Assembly: GCA_964595625.1 (NCBI GenBank)
Contig: CAZQQU010000004.1
Location: forward strand, 118,588 to 182,587
DNA: 64,000 bases
Source of the DNA: CAZQQU01 sp964595625
GTDB lineage: Bacteria > Bacteroidota > Bacteroidia > Flavobacteriales > Flavobacteriaceae
Direction of reading: 5' to 3'
Numbering within the stretch: position 1 is the stretch's first letter; each line of letters starts with the position of its first letter. The notes beneath the pieces were generated by a model. It had not been told where the DNA came from, did not search any database, and was given only the letters and a program-made list of their open reading frames with translations. Below, piece after piece: positions 8,349 to 16,593 of the stretch. The position numbers and the translations under genes were made by a program.

Positions 8349-9681
8349 ATTGGATATCTTCCAGTTTAAATCGAAAACTACGTTTGACACCCTGCCGTTG
8401 TATTGTTAACTTTATTTTCTTACCCTCATCGGTATAAAACATATGGTGTATTTCATACAGTTTGTATTGATGCGCGGGAGTATCATTGATTTCTAATAAC
8501 TCATCCCCAACTTGTAATCCTACCCGATGAGCCGGAGAATTAACTCGAATCTCGCTTATCACATAACTTGGCATAAGTTTGACAGCTATTAGTTGTGTAA
8601 TTGATGGGGAATTTTGAGAAGAAACCAACGGGTTTTTATGGGCATTCGATTCATTCGTTACGGTTTTTTCCCGAACCAAAGTCAACTCTCCGTGTTCCAA
8701 AGTAATTCCACTCATATTGTAATGAAACGGAGCCTTAAAATGTCGATTGGGACGCAGTTGTAGAGTTTTAGCCTGATAATCAATTATCCAATGAAACCGC
8801 CGAAGAATTTCACCTCCTACACTTCCATCAATACCTTGTAAAAATTGAGCACGCAAAAATTCCACCTCTGGATAAGCTACATTGACATTTTTAAAAGTGA
8901 AACCTGCTAAGGATAAGTCTGAAACTTTATAGCGTTTTCCATAGATATCCCCATTGATTCCCATACCTAAAAAATCATCAAATGCCTCATCGGGAATAGT
9001 AAGATTTTTCTCCTCATTGTTAAATAACCACAATGCATCCCCAGAACCCGAATCGATAAGTAAATTGACCGGGTGAACAATCCCAGCCTGCTCTACTTCA
9101 CCGGTAAAATAGGGTTTGTTTTGGATATAAATCAAAGGAATTTCAACACATTTCCGACACTTCTTGAGCGAGTAATGCTCTGGGTCATAAAACTTAATTT
9201 TCTTTGTATTATAATTTACTTTAACAATAAAATTTTTGAGGAAATCAGTACCAATAATACCGTGTATAGGCACACCTAATTTGGAAGTAAAATTGAGAAC
9301 CCCATCAAATATCACATAGAGAGAAATATCGTTGTGCTTGGCCGAACCAATTTCCATAACATTATTCTCAGATTTGATGGCCAATACCGGCTCTTGTTGT
9401 CCCAAACCTCGTAGTTGGAAGGTTTGTGAGTTGTGTAATACCAACGAATCAATAGCTTCAAAACTAAAAATTACCGAGTTAGCGGATCCCGTGTCTAATA
9501 AAAAAGTAAAGTCGGCTCCATTAATGGTAACCGGTATTAAAACCAAATTATTAACTAACTCAAAATCTACCATCCCATGTTTTTTGCCTTTAGGCAAAAC
9601 AAAACCTTCTTGTGCTATGATACTCTGGCTGCACCACACCATAAGCACTAGAAGGGTGAGAGGTAGATTTATAAATCGCAT
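8347..9681 (-). CDS. Secreted retropepsin-like aspartyl protease with PDZ domain
   Basis: 444 residues with a signal peptide (1-23, ending SQSIIAQ). Two pepsin-like half-sites are seen: FLLDTGSANSV (Asp63) and LLIDSGSGDALW (Asp210), so both catalytic aspartates are in one chain, as in the gag-pol-like aspartyl proteases of bacteria. A PDZ domain follows at about 365-444 (SEIRVNSPAHRVGLQVGDELLEIND is its core), which usually binds C-termini of substrates or partners. It probably acts in the periplasm or at the outer membrane on unknown proteins. The gene is alone on its strand, between the DUF1573 terminator and the divergent aminotransferase. Confidence 0.87.
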   Translation of the reverse strand: MRFINLPLTLLVLMVWCSQSIIAQEGFVLPKGKKHGMVDFELVNNLVLIPVTINGADFTFLLDTGSANSVIFSFEAIDSLVLHNSQTFQLRGLGQQEPVLAIKSENNVMEIGSAKHNDISLYVIFDGVLNFTSKLGVPIHGIIGTDFLKNFIVKVNYNTKKIKFYDPEHYSLKKCRKCVEIPLIYIQNKPYFTGEVEQAGIVHPVNLLIDSGSGDALWLFNNEEKNLTIPDEAFDDFLGMGINGDIYGKRYKVSDLSLAGFTFKNVNVAYPEVEFLRAQFLQGIDGSVGGEILRRFHWIIDYQAKTLQLRPNRHFKAPFHYNMSGITLEHGELTLVREKTVTNESNAHKNPLVSSQNSPSITQLIAVKLMPSYVISEIRVNSPAHRVGLQVGDELLEINDTPAHQYKLYEIHHMFYTDEGKKIKLTIQRQGVKRSFRFKLEDIQ

Positions 9682-9709
9682 AGAATCTTAAAAATTGATT
9701 ATTATTTCG

Positions 9710-9717
9710 CATTTTTG
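9710..9717 (+). promoter_or_regulatory. -7 promoter box of the aminotransferase gene
   Basis: CATTTTTG matches TAnnTTTG at 7 of 8 positions and lies 21 bases before the ATG at 9739. It overlaps the alternative TTG start at 9715, which speaks against that codon. Confidence 0.45.
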
Positions 9718-9738
9718 CAAAATAAAATTACAGAAAAA

Positions 9739-10929
9739 ATGCCAAGAATATCTACCAAAGGGCAATTAATGCCTGAGTCACCTATCAGAAAATTAGTCCC
9801 TTATGCAGATGCCGCTCAAAAAAAAGGGCGCAAAATATATTACCTTAACATTGGGCAACCCGATATTAAAACTCCTGAAATAGCACTACAAGCTATTAAA
9901 GATGCCAATATAGATGTGCTTTCTTACAGCCATTCTGCTGGTTTTGAAAGTTACCGAAAAGGATTGGCCGCTTATTATCAAAAGATTAACCCTGCTATAG
10001 ACAGCAATCAGATCATTGTAACTACCGGAGGATCAGAAGCTCTGCTTTTTGCAATGGGTAGTGTGGCAGATACCGGAGACGAAATCATCATTCCGGAACC
10101 TTTTTATGCCAATTACAACGGTTTTGCTGTTTCATCGGGAGTAACTGTAGTTCCGGTAATTTCGGTCCTGGAAAACAACTTTGCCCTACCACCGATTTCA
10201 GAATTTGAAAAACTTATCACCCCTAAAACTCGAGCCATATTGATTTGTAACCCGGGAAATCCTACGGGCTATATGTATTCCCCCGAAGAAATTAAACAAT
10301 TGGCCGATTTGGTTAGAAAGTACAATTTATTTTTAATAGCCGATGAGGTCTATCGGGAGTTTGCCTATGACGGCTTAACACATACATCGGTGTTATCTAT
10401 ACCCGGGATTGAAGACCACGCGATTGTTATTGATTCCATATCCAAACGGTACAGTATGTGTGGTGCTCGAATTGGTTGTTTGGTATCCCAAAATAAGGAA
10501 GTGATTGCTACCGCCTTAAAATTTGCACAAGCTCGCTTGAGCCCTCCAACCTATGAACAAATAGCTGCAGAAGCCGCTTTACAAACTCCGGCTTCTTATT
10601 TTGAGGAAGTAATTGACGAATACAAAGAACGAAGAGACCTATTAATTGCTGAACTCAACCAAATTCCCGATGTAAAAGTAGCAGTACCCGGAGGAGCTTT
10701 TTATTGTATAGCCGAATTGCCCGTAAAAAATGCCGATGCCTTTGCTCAGTGGCTGTTAGAAAGTTTTGAATTCCAAAATGAAACCGTAATGGTGGCCCCT
10801 GCTGCCGGTTTTTATTCCTCCCCCGGTCAAGGACTCAATCAAGTACGTATAGCCTATGTACTCAAAAAAGAAGATTTAAGAAAAGCAGTTCAAATCCTCA
10901 AAGTAGCTATAGAAAGTTATAAAGACTAA
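9739..10929 (+). CDS. Class I/II aminotransferase (aspartate aminotransferase type)
   Basis: A PLP enzyme of 396 residues that moves amino groups between amino acids and keto acids; closest in look to type Ib aspartate aminotransferases. Motifs: NIGQPD at 37-42, the PLP-contact region NPGNPTGY at 171-178, DEVYREF at 202-208, and the Schiff-base lysine Lys236 in DSISKRYSMCGARIG. The exact substrate cannot be fixed by sequence reading. I chose ATG 9739; a TTG eight codons earlier lies in the promoter box. The stop shares one base with the murB start (TAATG), so the two are coupled. Confidence 0.9.
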   Translation: MPRISTKGQLMPESPIRKLVPYADAAQKKGRKIYYLNIGQPDIKTPEIALQAIKDANIDVLSYSHSAGFESYRKGLAAYYQKINPAIDSNQIIVTTGGSEALLFAMGSVADTGDEIIIPEPFYANYNGFAVSSGVTVVPVISVLENNFALPPISEFEKLITPKTRAILICNPGNPTGYMYSPEEIKQLADLVRKYNLFLIADEVYREFAYDGLTHTSVLSIPGIEDHAIVIDSISKRYSMCGARIGCLVSQNKEVIATALKFAQARLSPPTYEQIAAEAALQTPASYFEEVIDEYKERRDLLIAELNQIPDVKVAVPGGAFYCIAELPVKNADAFAQWLLESFEFQNETVMVAPAAGFYSSPGQGLNQVRIAYVLKKEDLRKAVQILKVAIESYKD

Positions 10930-11945
10930 TGCAAATTTTAGAAAACATATCTTTACAACGCTACAATACCTTTGGTATTCCGGTGGTTGCCCCGAGATTT
11001 GTTTCGATTACAAACGTTGACGATTTACAAAAAGCACTACAGCTACCGGCTCCCGATGGTTTTTTGATACTGGGAGGAGGAAGCAATATTTTGTTTACAC
11101 AAAATCCAAAAGCCCTAGTACTGCATATAAACATCTCGGGCATTTCGATTGTCTATGAAGACGAAGATAAAGTACATCTCCAAGTAATGGCCGGAGAAAA
11201 CTGGCATCAGTTGGTTTTATTTGCCTTACAAAACCAGTACGGAGGTATTGAGAATTTGTCCTTAATACCTGGAAATGCCGGTACGGCCCCCATTCAAAAC
11301 ATAGGTGCTTATGGCGTAGAAATTAAAGATGTATTGGTAAGGTGTCAAGCCCTTTCTATACAACGAGGAGAATTAGTAGAATTTTCAAATTCCGAATGCG
11401 AATTTGGCTACCGCACTTCTATCTTTAAAACCCGAGAGAAAGGGAACTATATCATTACATCCATTACTTTAGAATTAACTAAAAGAAATCATCGATTAAA
11501 AACTTCTTACGGAGCTATTCAACAACACCTAGAACAACTTGGGGTAGCCAATAGACCGACTATACAACAGATTTCTGAGAGTGTCATAGCTATACGAAGA
11601 TCGAAATTACCCGATCCTCAAGAACTAGGTAATGGCGGAAGTTTTTTTAAGAATCCCGAAGTAGATCAAGTACAGTTTGAAAAGCTTATCTCCCGGCATC
11701 CAGAAGCTCCACATTTTAAGGTTGGAATCAATCGATATAAAATTCCTGCCGGCTGGTTAATTGAACAATGTGGTTTTAAGGGAAAACGTATGGGAGATGC
11801 GGGAGTGCATAACCAACAAGCCTTGGTCTTAGTAAACTACGGAAATGCAACAGGAAGTGAAATTGTTGCTTTAGCAGAAAAAATTCAACAAGAGGTTGTA
11901 AATAAATTTGGGATTTTGATAGAACCCGAAGTCAACATCCTTTAA
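10929..11945 (+). CDS. murB: UDP-N-acetylenolpyruvoylglucosamine reductase
   Basis: FAD enzyme that reduces UDP-GlcNAc-enolpyruvate to UDP-MurNAc, the second committed step of peptidoglycan synthesis. Its 338 residues match the E. coli type (type I). FAD-binding GGGSNILF is at 49-56. The substrate region NAGTAPIQNIGAYGVEI follows, then the catalytic serine in NGGSFFKNP (about residue 230) and the catalytic glutamate near the end in IEPEVNIL. It starts in a one-base overlap with the aminotransferase stop and ends in a four-base overlap with the convergent thioesterase gene. Confidence 0.95.
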   Translation: MQILENISLQRYNTFGIPVVAPRFVSITNVDDLQKALQLPAPDGFLILGGGSNILFTQNPKALVLHINISGISIVYEDEDKVHLQVMAGENWHQLVLFALQNQYGGIENLSLIPGNAGTAPIQNIGAYGVEIKDVLVRCQALSIQRGELVEFSNSECEFGYRTSIFKTREKGNYIITSITLELTKRNHRLKTSYGAIQQHLEQLGVANRPTIQQISESVIAIRRSKLPDPQELGNGGSFFKNPEVDQVQFEKLISRHPEAPHFKVGINRYKIPAGWLIEQCGFKGKRMGDAGVHNQQALVLVNYGNATGSEIVALAEKIQQEVVNKFGILIEPEVNIL

Positions 11946-12346
11946 GATTCACTATTTATCTTTTCGATTAAATAGTCGGGAGCAGAACGCAGCTTTCCTG
12001 TTTCTTTATCCACAAAAACCAAGGTAGTAAATCCGGTAGTTAATAACTCGTTATTTTGGTTGTGAATTTGGTAGTCAAATTCAATTTTTACAGTGGGTAA
12101 GCGAACCAGCGAAGTAGTCACAGTGAGTAAATCGTCGTAGCGAGCCGGTCGTTTGTATTTAATTTGAAGTTCTGTTACCGGTAGCATAATCCCATTTTCT
12201 TCCATCCATCGGTAGGAAAAGCCCAATTTGCGGAGCCATTCGGTACGTCCCATTTCGAAATATTGAGCGTAATTTCCATAGTACACAACACCCATTTGGT
12301 CTGTGTCTGCGTATCTTACTCGGAGGTCCAACTTCTCAATTCTCAT
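11942..12346 (-). CDS. Acyl-CoA thioesterase, YbgC/4HBT family
   Basis: A hot-dog fold protein of 134 residues that hydrolyses acyl-CoA thioesters. The family active-site block is clear at the N-terminus: RYADTDQMGVVYYGNYAQYF, with Asp16 as the catalytic acid and the NYAQYFE helix. The C-terminal strand GFTTLVFVDKETGK is also typical. The substrate (4-hydroxybenzoyl-CoA or short acyl-CoA) cannot be told. In proteobacteria the relative YbgC sits with the Tol-Pal genes; here it lies alone between murB and dnaA, facing away from dnaA. Confidence 0.9.
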   Translation of the reverse strand: MRIEKLDLRVRYADTDQMGVVYYGNYAQYFEMGRTEWLRKLGFSYRWMEENGIMLPVTELQIKYKRPARYDDLLTVTTSLVRLPTVKIEFDYQIHNQNNELLTTGFTTLVFVDKETGKLRSAPDYLIEKINSES

Positions 12347-12462
12347 TTTATGAATTTATTTGGAAAGCGAATATTTTTTTATTATTTTGGTCAGTAGAAT
12401 AATGAGAAAAAAAAATGAGAAATTCAATAGCAAATGGGTTTTTTTTTTACAGATTTTGTTTA

Positions 12463-12470
12463 CATATTTG
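12463..12470 (+). promoter_or_regulatory. -7 promoter box of dnaA
   Basis: CATATTTG matches TAnnTTTG at 7 of 8 positions. It lies 78 bases before the dnaA ATG, so the leader would be about 70 bases long, longer than for other genes in the window. The rest of the 202-base gap (12347-12548) is AT-rich and shows no cluster of DnaA boxes. Confidence 0.4.
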
Positions 12471-12548
12471 CTTGCTGAAACTCTTGAGAGAAATTCATTC
12501 TCTCTCTTTTTTATAACTAACTAATAACACACTTTTTATCTTTCTATT

Positions 12549-13976
12549 ATGGTGAAAACTGCGCAATCGGTTTGGGAAAATTGTCTATCTTTTATTTCGG
12601 ATAATATTTCTACACAAGCATACAAAACTTGGTTTGAACCCATACAAGCAGTAAAACTCACCGACAATGCTTTGAGTATCCAAGTCCCGAGTAAATTTTT
12701 CTACGAATGGTTAGAAGAACATTATGTTAAATTACTTAAAGTAGCTTTAAACAAAGAACTCGGAAATCATGCGCGTTTGGTGTATGTCATCAAGATGGAA
12801 AACACCTACGGTAATAAACAGCCCTTTACAGAAAAAATACCGAGCACCAATCGGGAGCAAATGAAAGAGCAAGAAGTAGATGTGCCCCTCAAAACCAAAA
12901 GTCCGGAGTTAAAGAACCCTTTTGTGATTCCGGGAATCCGAAATGTCAAAGTGGAATCCCAGCTCAACCCCAATTACAATTTTGAGAATTTTTTAGAAGG
13001 CGATTCCAACCGTTTAGCTCGTTCGGCGGGTATTGCAGTGGCTAACAAACCGGGAGGAACTTCATTTAACCCCTTATTGATTTTTGGAGGTGTTGGTCTA
13101 GGTAAAACTCATTTGGCGCATGCCATTGGGGTAGAAATCAAAGATAAGTATCCAGAAAAAACAGTTTTATATATTTCGGCCGAAAAATTTATTCAACAAC
13201 ATATAGAATCGGTACGAAAAAACAATCGCAACGATTTCATCCATTTTTATCAAATCATGGATGTACTAATTGTGGATGACATTCAATTTTTATCTGGAAA
13301 ATCAGGTACACAAGACGTATTTTTTCACATATTCAACCACTTGCATCAGAATGGCAAACAAGTCATATTGACCAGTGATAAAGCACCGGTAGATATGGTT
13401 GATTTTGAACAACGTCTTTTGTCTCGATTTAAATGGGGTCTATCCGCAGAGCTTCAACATCCTGATTTTGAAACACGGATCTCGATTATCAAAAATAAAT
13501 TATACCGAGATGGTGTAGAGATGCCTGAAGAAATCATTGAGTTTTTGGCGAACAATATAAAAACCAATATACGAGAATTAGAAGGAGCTATTATCTCCTT
13601 GATTGCTCACTCTTCCTTTAACCGAAGAGAAATTACCATTGACTTAGCTCGCAAAATTGTAGATAACTATGTGAAGCATACCAAGCGAGAAGTGTCTATC
13701 GATTATATCCAAAAAGTAGTCTCTGATTATTTCCAAATGGATGTAGAGACCTTACAATCTAAAACTCGTAAACGACATATTGTTCAAGCCCGACAGTTGG
13801 CTATGTTTTTTGCCAAAAAATTTACCAAAGCCTCTTTGGCCAGTATCGGTACACAAATTGGTAGAAGAGACCATGCTACGGTATTACACGCTTGTAAGAC
13901 GGTAGATAATCTCACTGCTACCGACAAACAGTTTAGAAAATATGTAGAAGACCTCAATAAAAAACTTACACTTTAG
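12549..13976 (+). CDS. dnaA: Chromosomal replication initiator protein DnaA
   Basis: Binds DnaA boxes at the origin and melts it to start replication; AAA+ ATPase. The 475 residues show all four domains: N-terminal DnaB-interaction domain (about 1-75), a polar linker (85-125), the AAA+ core with Walker A GGVGLGKTH at 180-188 and Walker B DVLIVDDIQF near 240, and the C-terminal DNA-binding domain with the signature GRRDHATVLHACKTV at about 437-452. The start ATG 12549 matches the family N-terminus. The gene is followed after 6 bases by a tyrosine phosphatase gene. The origin itself is not recognised in this window. Confidence 0.97.
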   Translation: MVKTAQSVWENCLSFISDNISTQAYKTWFEPIQAVKLTDNALSIQVPSKFFYEWLEEHYVKLLKVALNKELGNHARLVYVIKMENTYGNKQPFTEKIPSTNREQMKEQEVDVPLKTKSPELKNPFVIPGIRNVKVESQLNPNYNFENFLEGDSNRLARSAGIAVANKPGGTSFNPLLIFGGVGLGKTHLAHAIGVEIKDKYPEKTVLYISAEKFIQQHIESVRKNNRNDFIHFYQIMDVLIVDDIQFLSGKSGTQDVFFHIFNHLHQNGKQVILTSDKAPVDMVDFEQRLLSRFKWGLSAELQHPDFETRISIIKNKLYRDGVEMPEEIIEFLANNIKTNIRELEGAIISLIAHSSFNRREITIDLARKIVDNYVKHTKREVSIDYIQKVVSDYFQMDVETLQSKTRKRHIVQARQLAMFFAKKFTKASLASIGTQIGRRDHATVLHACKTVDNLTATDKQFRKYVEDLNKKLTL

Positions 13977-13982
13977 ACTATT

Positions 13983-14459
13983 ATGGATGCTTCTCCCACC
14001 AAGATTTTAATGGTTTGTCTTGGTAATATCTGTAGATCTCCTTTGGCTGAAGGAATTCTCCGGTCCAAGCTTCCCGAAAATCATTTTATCATCGATTCTG
14101 CCGGTACTGGTGGCTGGCACGTAGGACAATCGCCTGATCCCCGAAGTATTCAGGTGGCTCAACAAAATGGAATTGATATTAGCTATCAAAGAGCTCGAAA
14201 ATTTGAGTTAGCTGATTTTGATACTTTTGATATTATCTACGCCATGGATACTTCTAATAAAAAAAACCTACTTCAAATAGCACCCCAACCACAGGCAGCT
14301 GCTAAAGTAAAACTAATTCTAGAATATCTTCCTGATAATCAATCGCTTGATGTACCTGACCCCTATTTTGGAAATCATAAAGATTTTGAGTTTACTTTCG
14401 AATTATTAGATAAAGTATGTGAAATTATTTCTAAAAATTTGAGGTATCCAAACTACTAA
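13983..14459 (+). CDS. Low-molecular-weight protein tyrosine phosphatase
   Basis: 158 residues, the usual size. The active-site loop C-x5-R is intact as CLGNICRS (Cys12, Arg18) and the general-acid region as DVPDPYFG near residue 125. These enzymes remove phosphate from tyrosines, in bacteria often on the kinases that control capsule and exopolysaccharide export, and some members act on arginine phosphate. No tyrosine kinase gene is nearby, so the target is open. It follows dnaA by 6 bases and is probably co-transcribed. Confidence 0.92.
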   Translation: MDASPTKILMVCLGNICRSPLAEGILRSKLPENHFIIDSAGTGGWHVGQSPDPRSIQVAQQNGIDISYQRARKFELADFDTFDIIYAMDTSNKKNLLQIAPQPQAAAKVKLILEYLPDNQSLDVPDPYFGNHKDFEFTFELLDKVCEIISKNLRYPNY

Positions 14460-14505
14460 TTATGTTTTTTTAGTACCTTGTAATCTCGTATCAGAAACAA
14501 GATGT

Positions 14506-15873
14506 ATGAAAAAACTATTAGTATTTTTTCTTGTAGTCATCAGTAATTGGTGTTTTTCACAAGATTTAGATTTAGAATTAGAGCTGGTAGCGGAAGGATT
14601 TTCGTCACCTGTAGATATCAAACACGCCGGAGATGAACGTCTCTTTGTTGTGGAACGAGGAGGACAGATAAAAATCATTAACAGCGATGGAACCATTAAT
14701 CCAACCCCTTTTTTAAATATTTCATCGATTATTACTTCAGGTGGAGAACGAGGTTTACTAGGCTTGGCCTTTCACCCCAATTATGCTAAGAATGGCTATT
14801 TTTATGTAAATTATACCAACCTATCGGGTAATACTGTCATAGCTCGTTATACAGTAAGTGCTGATCCTGACATAGCCGATAGTGATTCTCAACATATATT
14901 ACTCACAGAAAATCAGCCTTTTAGCAACCACAATGGGGGACATCTTTGTTTTGGACCCGACGGGATGTTATATATTGGAATGGGTGACGGTGGTATGGGG
15001 GGAGATCCGCAAAACAATTCTCAAACTTTTACCAACCGTTTGGGAAAAATGCTTCGACTTAACGTAGATATTCCGGCTCCCTATATTCCTTCAGACAATC
15101 CTTTCTTTGGTTCTCCCGATATACCCCAAGAGATTTGGGCATATGGGTTGCGAAATCCTTGGCGATTTTCATTTGATAGAGAAACCGGGGAATTGTGGAT
15201 TGCTGATGTTGGCCAAGACAATTGGGAAGAAATTAATCGGGTAGCCCATGATGAAGCCCCTCTTAATTACGGCTGGCGGTGTTATGAAGGCAATGAACCA
15301 TTCAATACCGGCGGATGCCCCCCACAAAATGAAATGACTTTCCCAATTGCGGTGTATTCTATTTCCAGCTCCAATTGTGCCATCACCGGTGGGTATGTGT
15401 ACCGAGGAAGTAGTTTTCCTTTACTCCAAGGACTTTATTTCTTTGCCGATTATTGTAGCAATCAAATAGGAACAATAACTCAAGAGAATGAACTCGAATT
15501 TCACGGAACTTTTGGTGCAGGAGGTATTACTAGTTTTGGTGAGGATGTGAACGGAGAACTTTATATAGCAGCCTTTAATGGAGGACGTATTTATAAGTTA
15601 CGAGAAAACACGGTTTCGGTAGAGGATTTCACTCAAGAACTTTTTACCATGTATCCCAATCCAGCCTCCGATTTCCTTCAAATACAGAGCTTAACTCCGT
15701 TGATTACAATACAAGTTTTGGATTTGAGCGGTCAACTTATTATGGAAATAACCCCATCTCCCAACAACTTATCCACTCAGTTAAATGTACAAGGTTTGTC
15801 CAGTGGGCTTTATATAGTCTCCGGGGTAGATCAACATCAAAACAAATCATTTAAAAAATTACTTATCCCATAA
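14506..15873 (+). CDS. Secreted PQQ-dependent sugar dehydrogenase (glucose/sorbosone type) with T9SS sorting domain
   Basis: 455 residues. A signal peptide (1-19, ending WCFSQ) is followed by a six-bladed propeller of the glucose/sorbosone dehydrogenase family at about 22-365. Typical stretches are GERGLLGLAFHPNY, NHNGGHLCFGPDG, YIGMGDGG, GLRNPWRFSFD and ADVGQDNWEEIN. The last 80 residues are a type A T9SS sorting domain (MYPNPASDFLQIQ to KKLLIP), so the enzyme is exported across the outer membrane and attached to or released from the surface. Relatives oxidise aldose sugars with PQQ and calcium; the true substrate is unknown. It lies between a phosphatase gene and a methyltransferase gene with small gaps, perhaps as a passenger in the operon. 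Confidence 0.88.
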   Translation: MKKLLVFFLVVISNWCFSQDLDLELELVAEGFSSPVDIKHAGDERLFVVERGGQIKIINSDGTINPTPFLNISSIITSGGERGLLGLAFHPNYAKNGYFYVNYTNLSGNTVIARYTVSADPDIADSDSQHILLTENQPFSNHNGGHLCFGPDGMLYIGMGDGGMGGDPQNNSQTFTNRLGKMLRLNVDIPAPYIPSDNPFFGSPDIPQEIWAYGLRNPWRFSFDRETGELWIADVGQDNWEEINRVAHDEAPLNYGWRCYEGNEPFNTGGCPPQNEMTFPIAVYSISSSNCAITGGYVYRGSSFPLLQGLYFFADYCSNQIGTITQENELEFHGTFGAGGITSFGEDVNGELYIAAFNGGRIYKLRENTVSVEDFTQELFTMYPNPASDFLQIQSLTPLITIQVLDLSGQLIMEITPSPNNLSTQLNVQGLSSGLYIVSGVDQHQNKSFKKLLIP

Positions 15874-15876
15874 ACC

Positions 15877-16593
15877 ATGGTTTTATTAGGAAAAGTCTAT
15901 CTAATACCCACTCCGCTGGGTGACAATAACCCATTGGAGGTAATACCACTCCGGATTAAAAAAATCATCGAAAATATCGATTATTATATTGTAGAAAATG
16001 AAAAATCTGCCCGGGGATTTATCAAAAGTATTTCGCCTAACAAAGCTCAAAACAAGCTTCAAATATTCCTACTTAATAAATTTACTGACCCCCAAGACAT
16101 CCCCTCTTTTTTGACACCTTGTTTAGAGGGCCATAATATAGGCATACTCTCTGAAGCAGGCTGTCCCGGAATTGCTGACCCCGGCGCGCAAGTGGTTGCC
16201 TATGCCCACCAACAAAACATTACTGTAGTACCTATTTCAGGACCTTCTTCTATTTTTTTAGCCCTAATGAGTAGTGGACTCAATGGACAAAGTTTTACTT
16301 TTCATGGTTACCTACCCATCAGTAAACCCGAACGTAAACATACTCTTAAGCGAATTGAAAAAACATCGGGGGAACTCTATCAAAGTCAAATTTTCATAGA
16401 AACTCCCTACCGCAATGACGGACTGTTAGAAGATATTTTAAACACGCTGTCACCCTCTACCCTGCTTTGTGTGGCTTGTGATTTGACCTTACCGACCGAA
16501 TTTATACGTACTCAAACAGTAGCTCAGTGGAAAAAAAACAAAGTGGAATTACACAAAAGACCCAGTGTATTTATTATATTAAAAGAAACCTAA
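15877..16593 (+). CDS. SAM-dependent methyltransferase, RsmI-like (tetrapyrrole methylase fold)
   Basis: 238 residues with the SAM-binding signatures of the RsmI group: N-terminal GKVYLIPTPLGD, the middle stretch GILSEAGCPGIADPGA (about residues 88-103), VVPISGPSSIFLALMSSG (116-133) and FIETPYRND. RsmI 2'-O-methylates C1402 of 16S rRNA. This protein is shorter than E. coli RsmI (286 residues) and lacks the last part of it, like the second RsmI paralogue that I remember from Bacteroidota; so the exact target should be held open. Its stop is directly next to the stop of the convergent M1 aminopeptidase gene. Confidence 0.82.
   Translation: MVLLGKVYLIPTPLGDNNPLEVIPLRIKKIIENIDYYIVENEKSARGFIKSISPNKAQNKLQIFLLNKFTDPQDIPSFLTPCLEGHNIGILSEAGCPGIADPGAQVVAYAHQQNITVVPISGPSSIFLALMSSGLNGQSFTFHGYLPISKPERKHTLKRIEKTSGELYQSQIFIETPYRNDGLLEDILNTLSPSTLLCVACDLTLPTEFIRTQTVAQWKKNKVELHKRPSVFIILKET

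Noticed and set aside
12347..12548. Possible replication origin upstream of dnaA
   Set aside because: No cluster of DnaA boxes (TTATCCACA-like) and no clear AT-rich unwinding repeats beyond the normal base composition; only a promoter-like box was seen.
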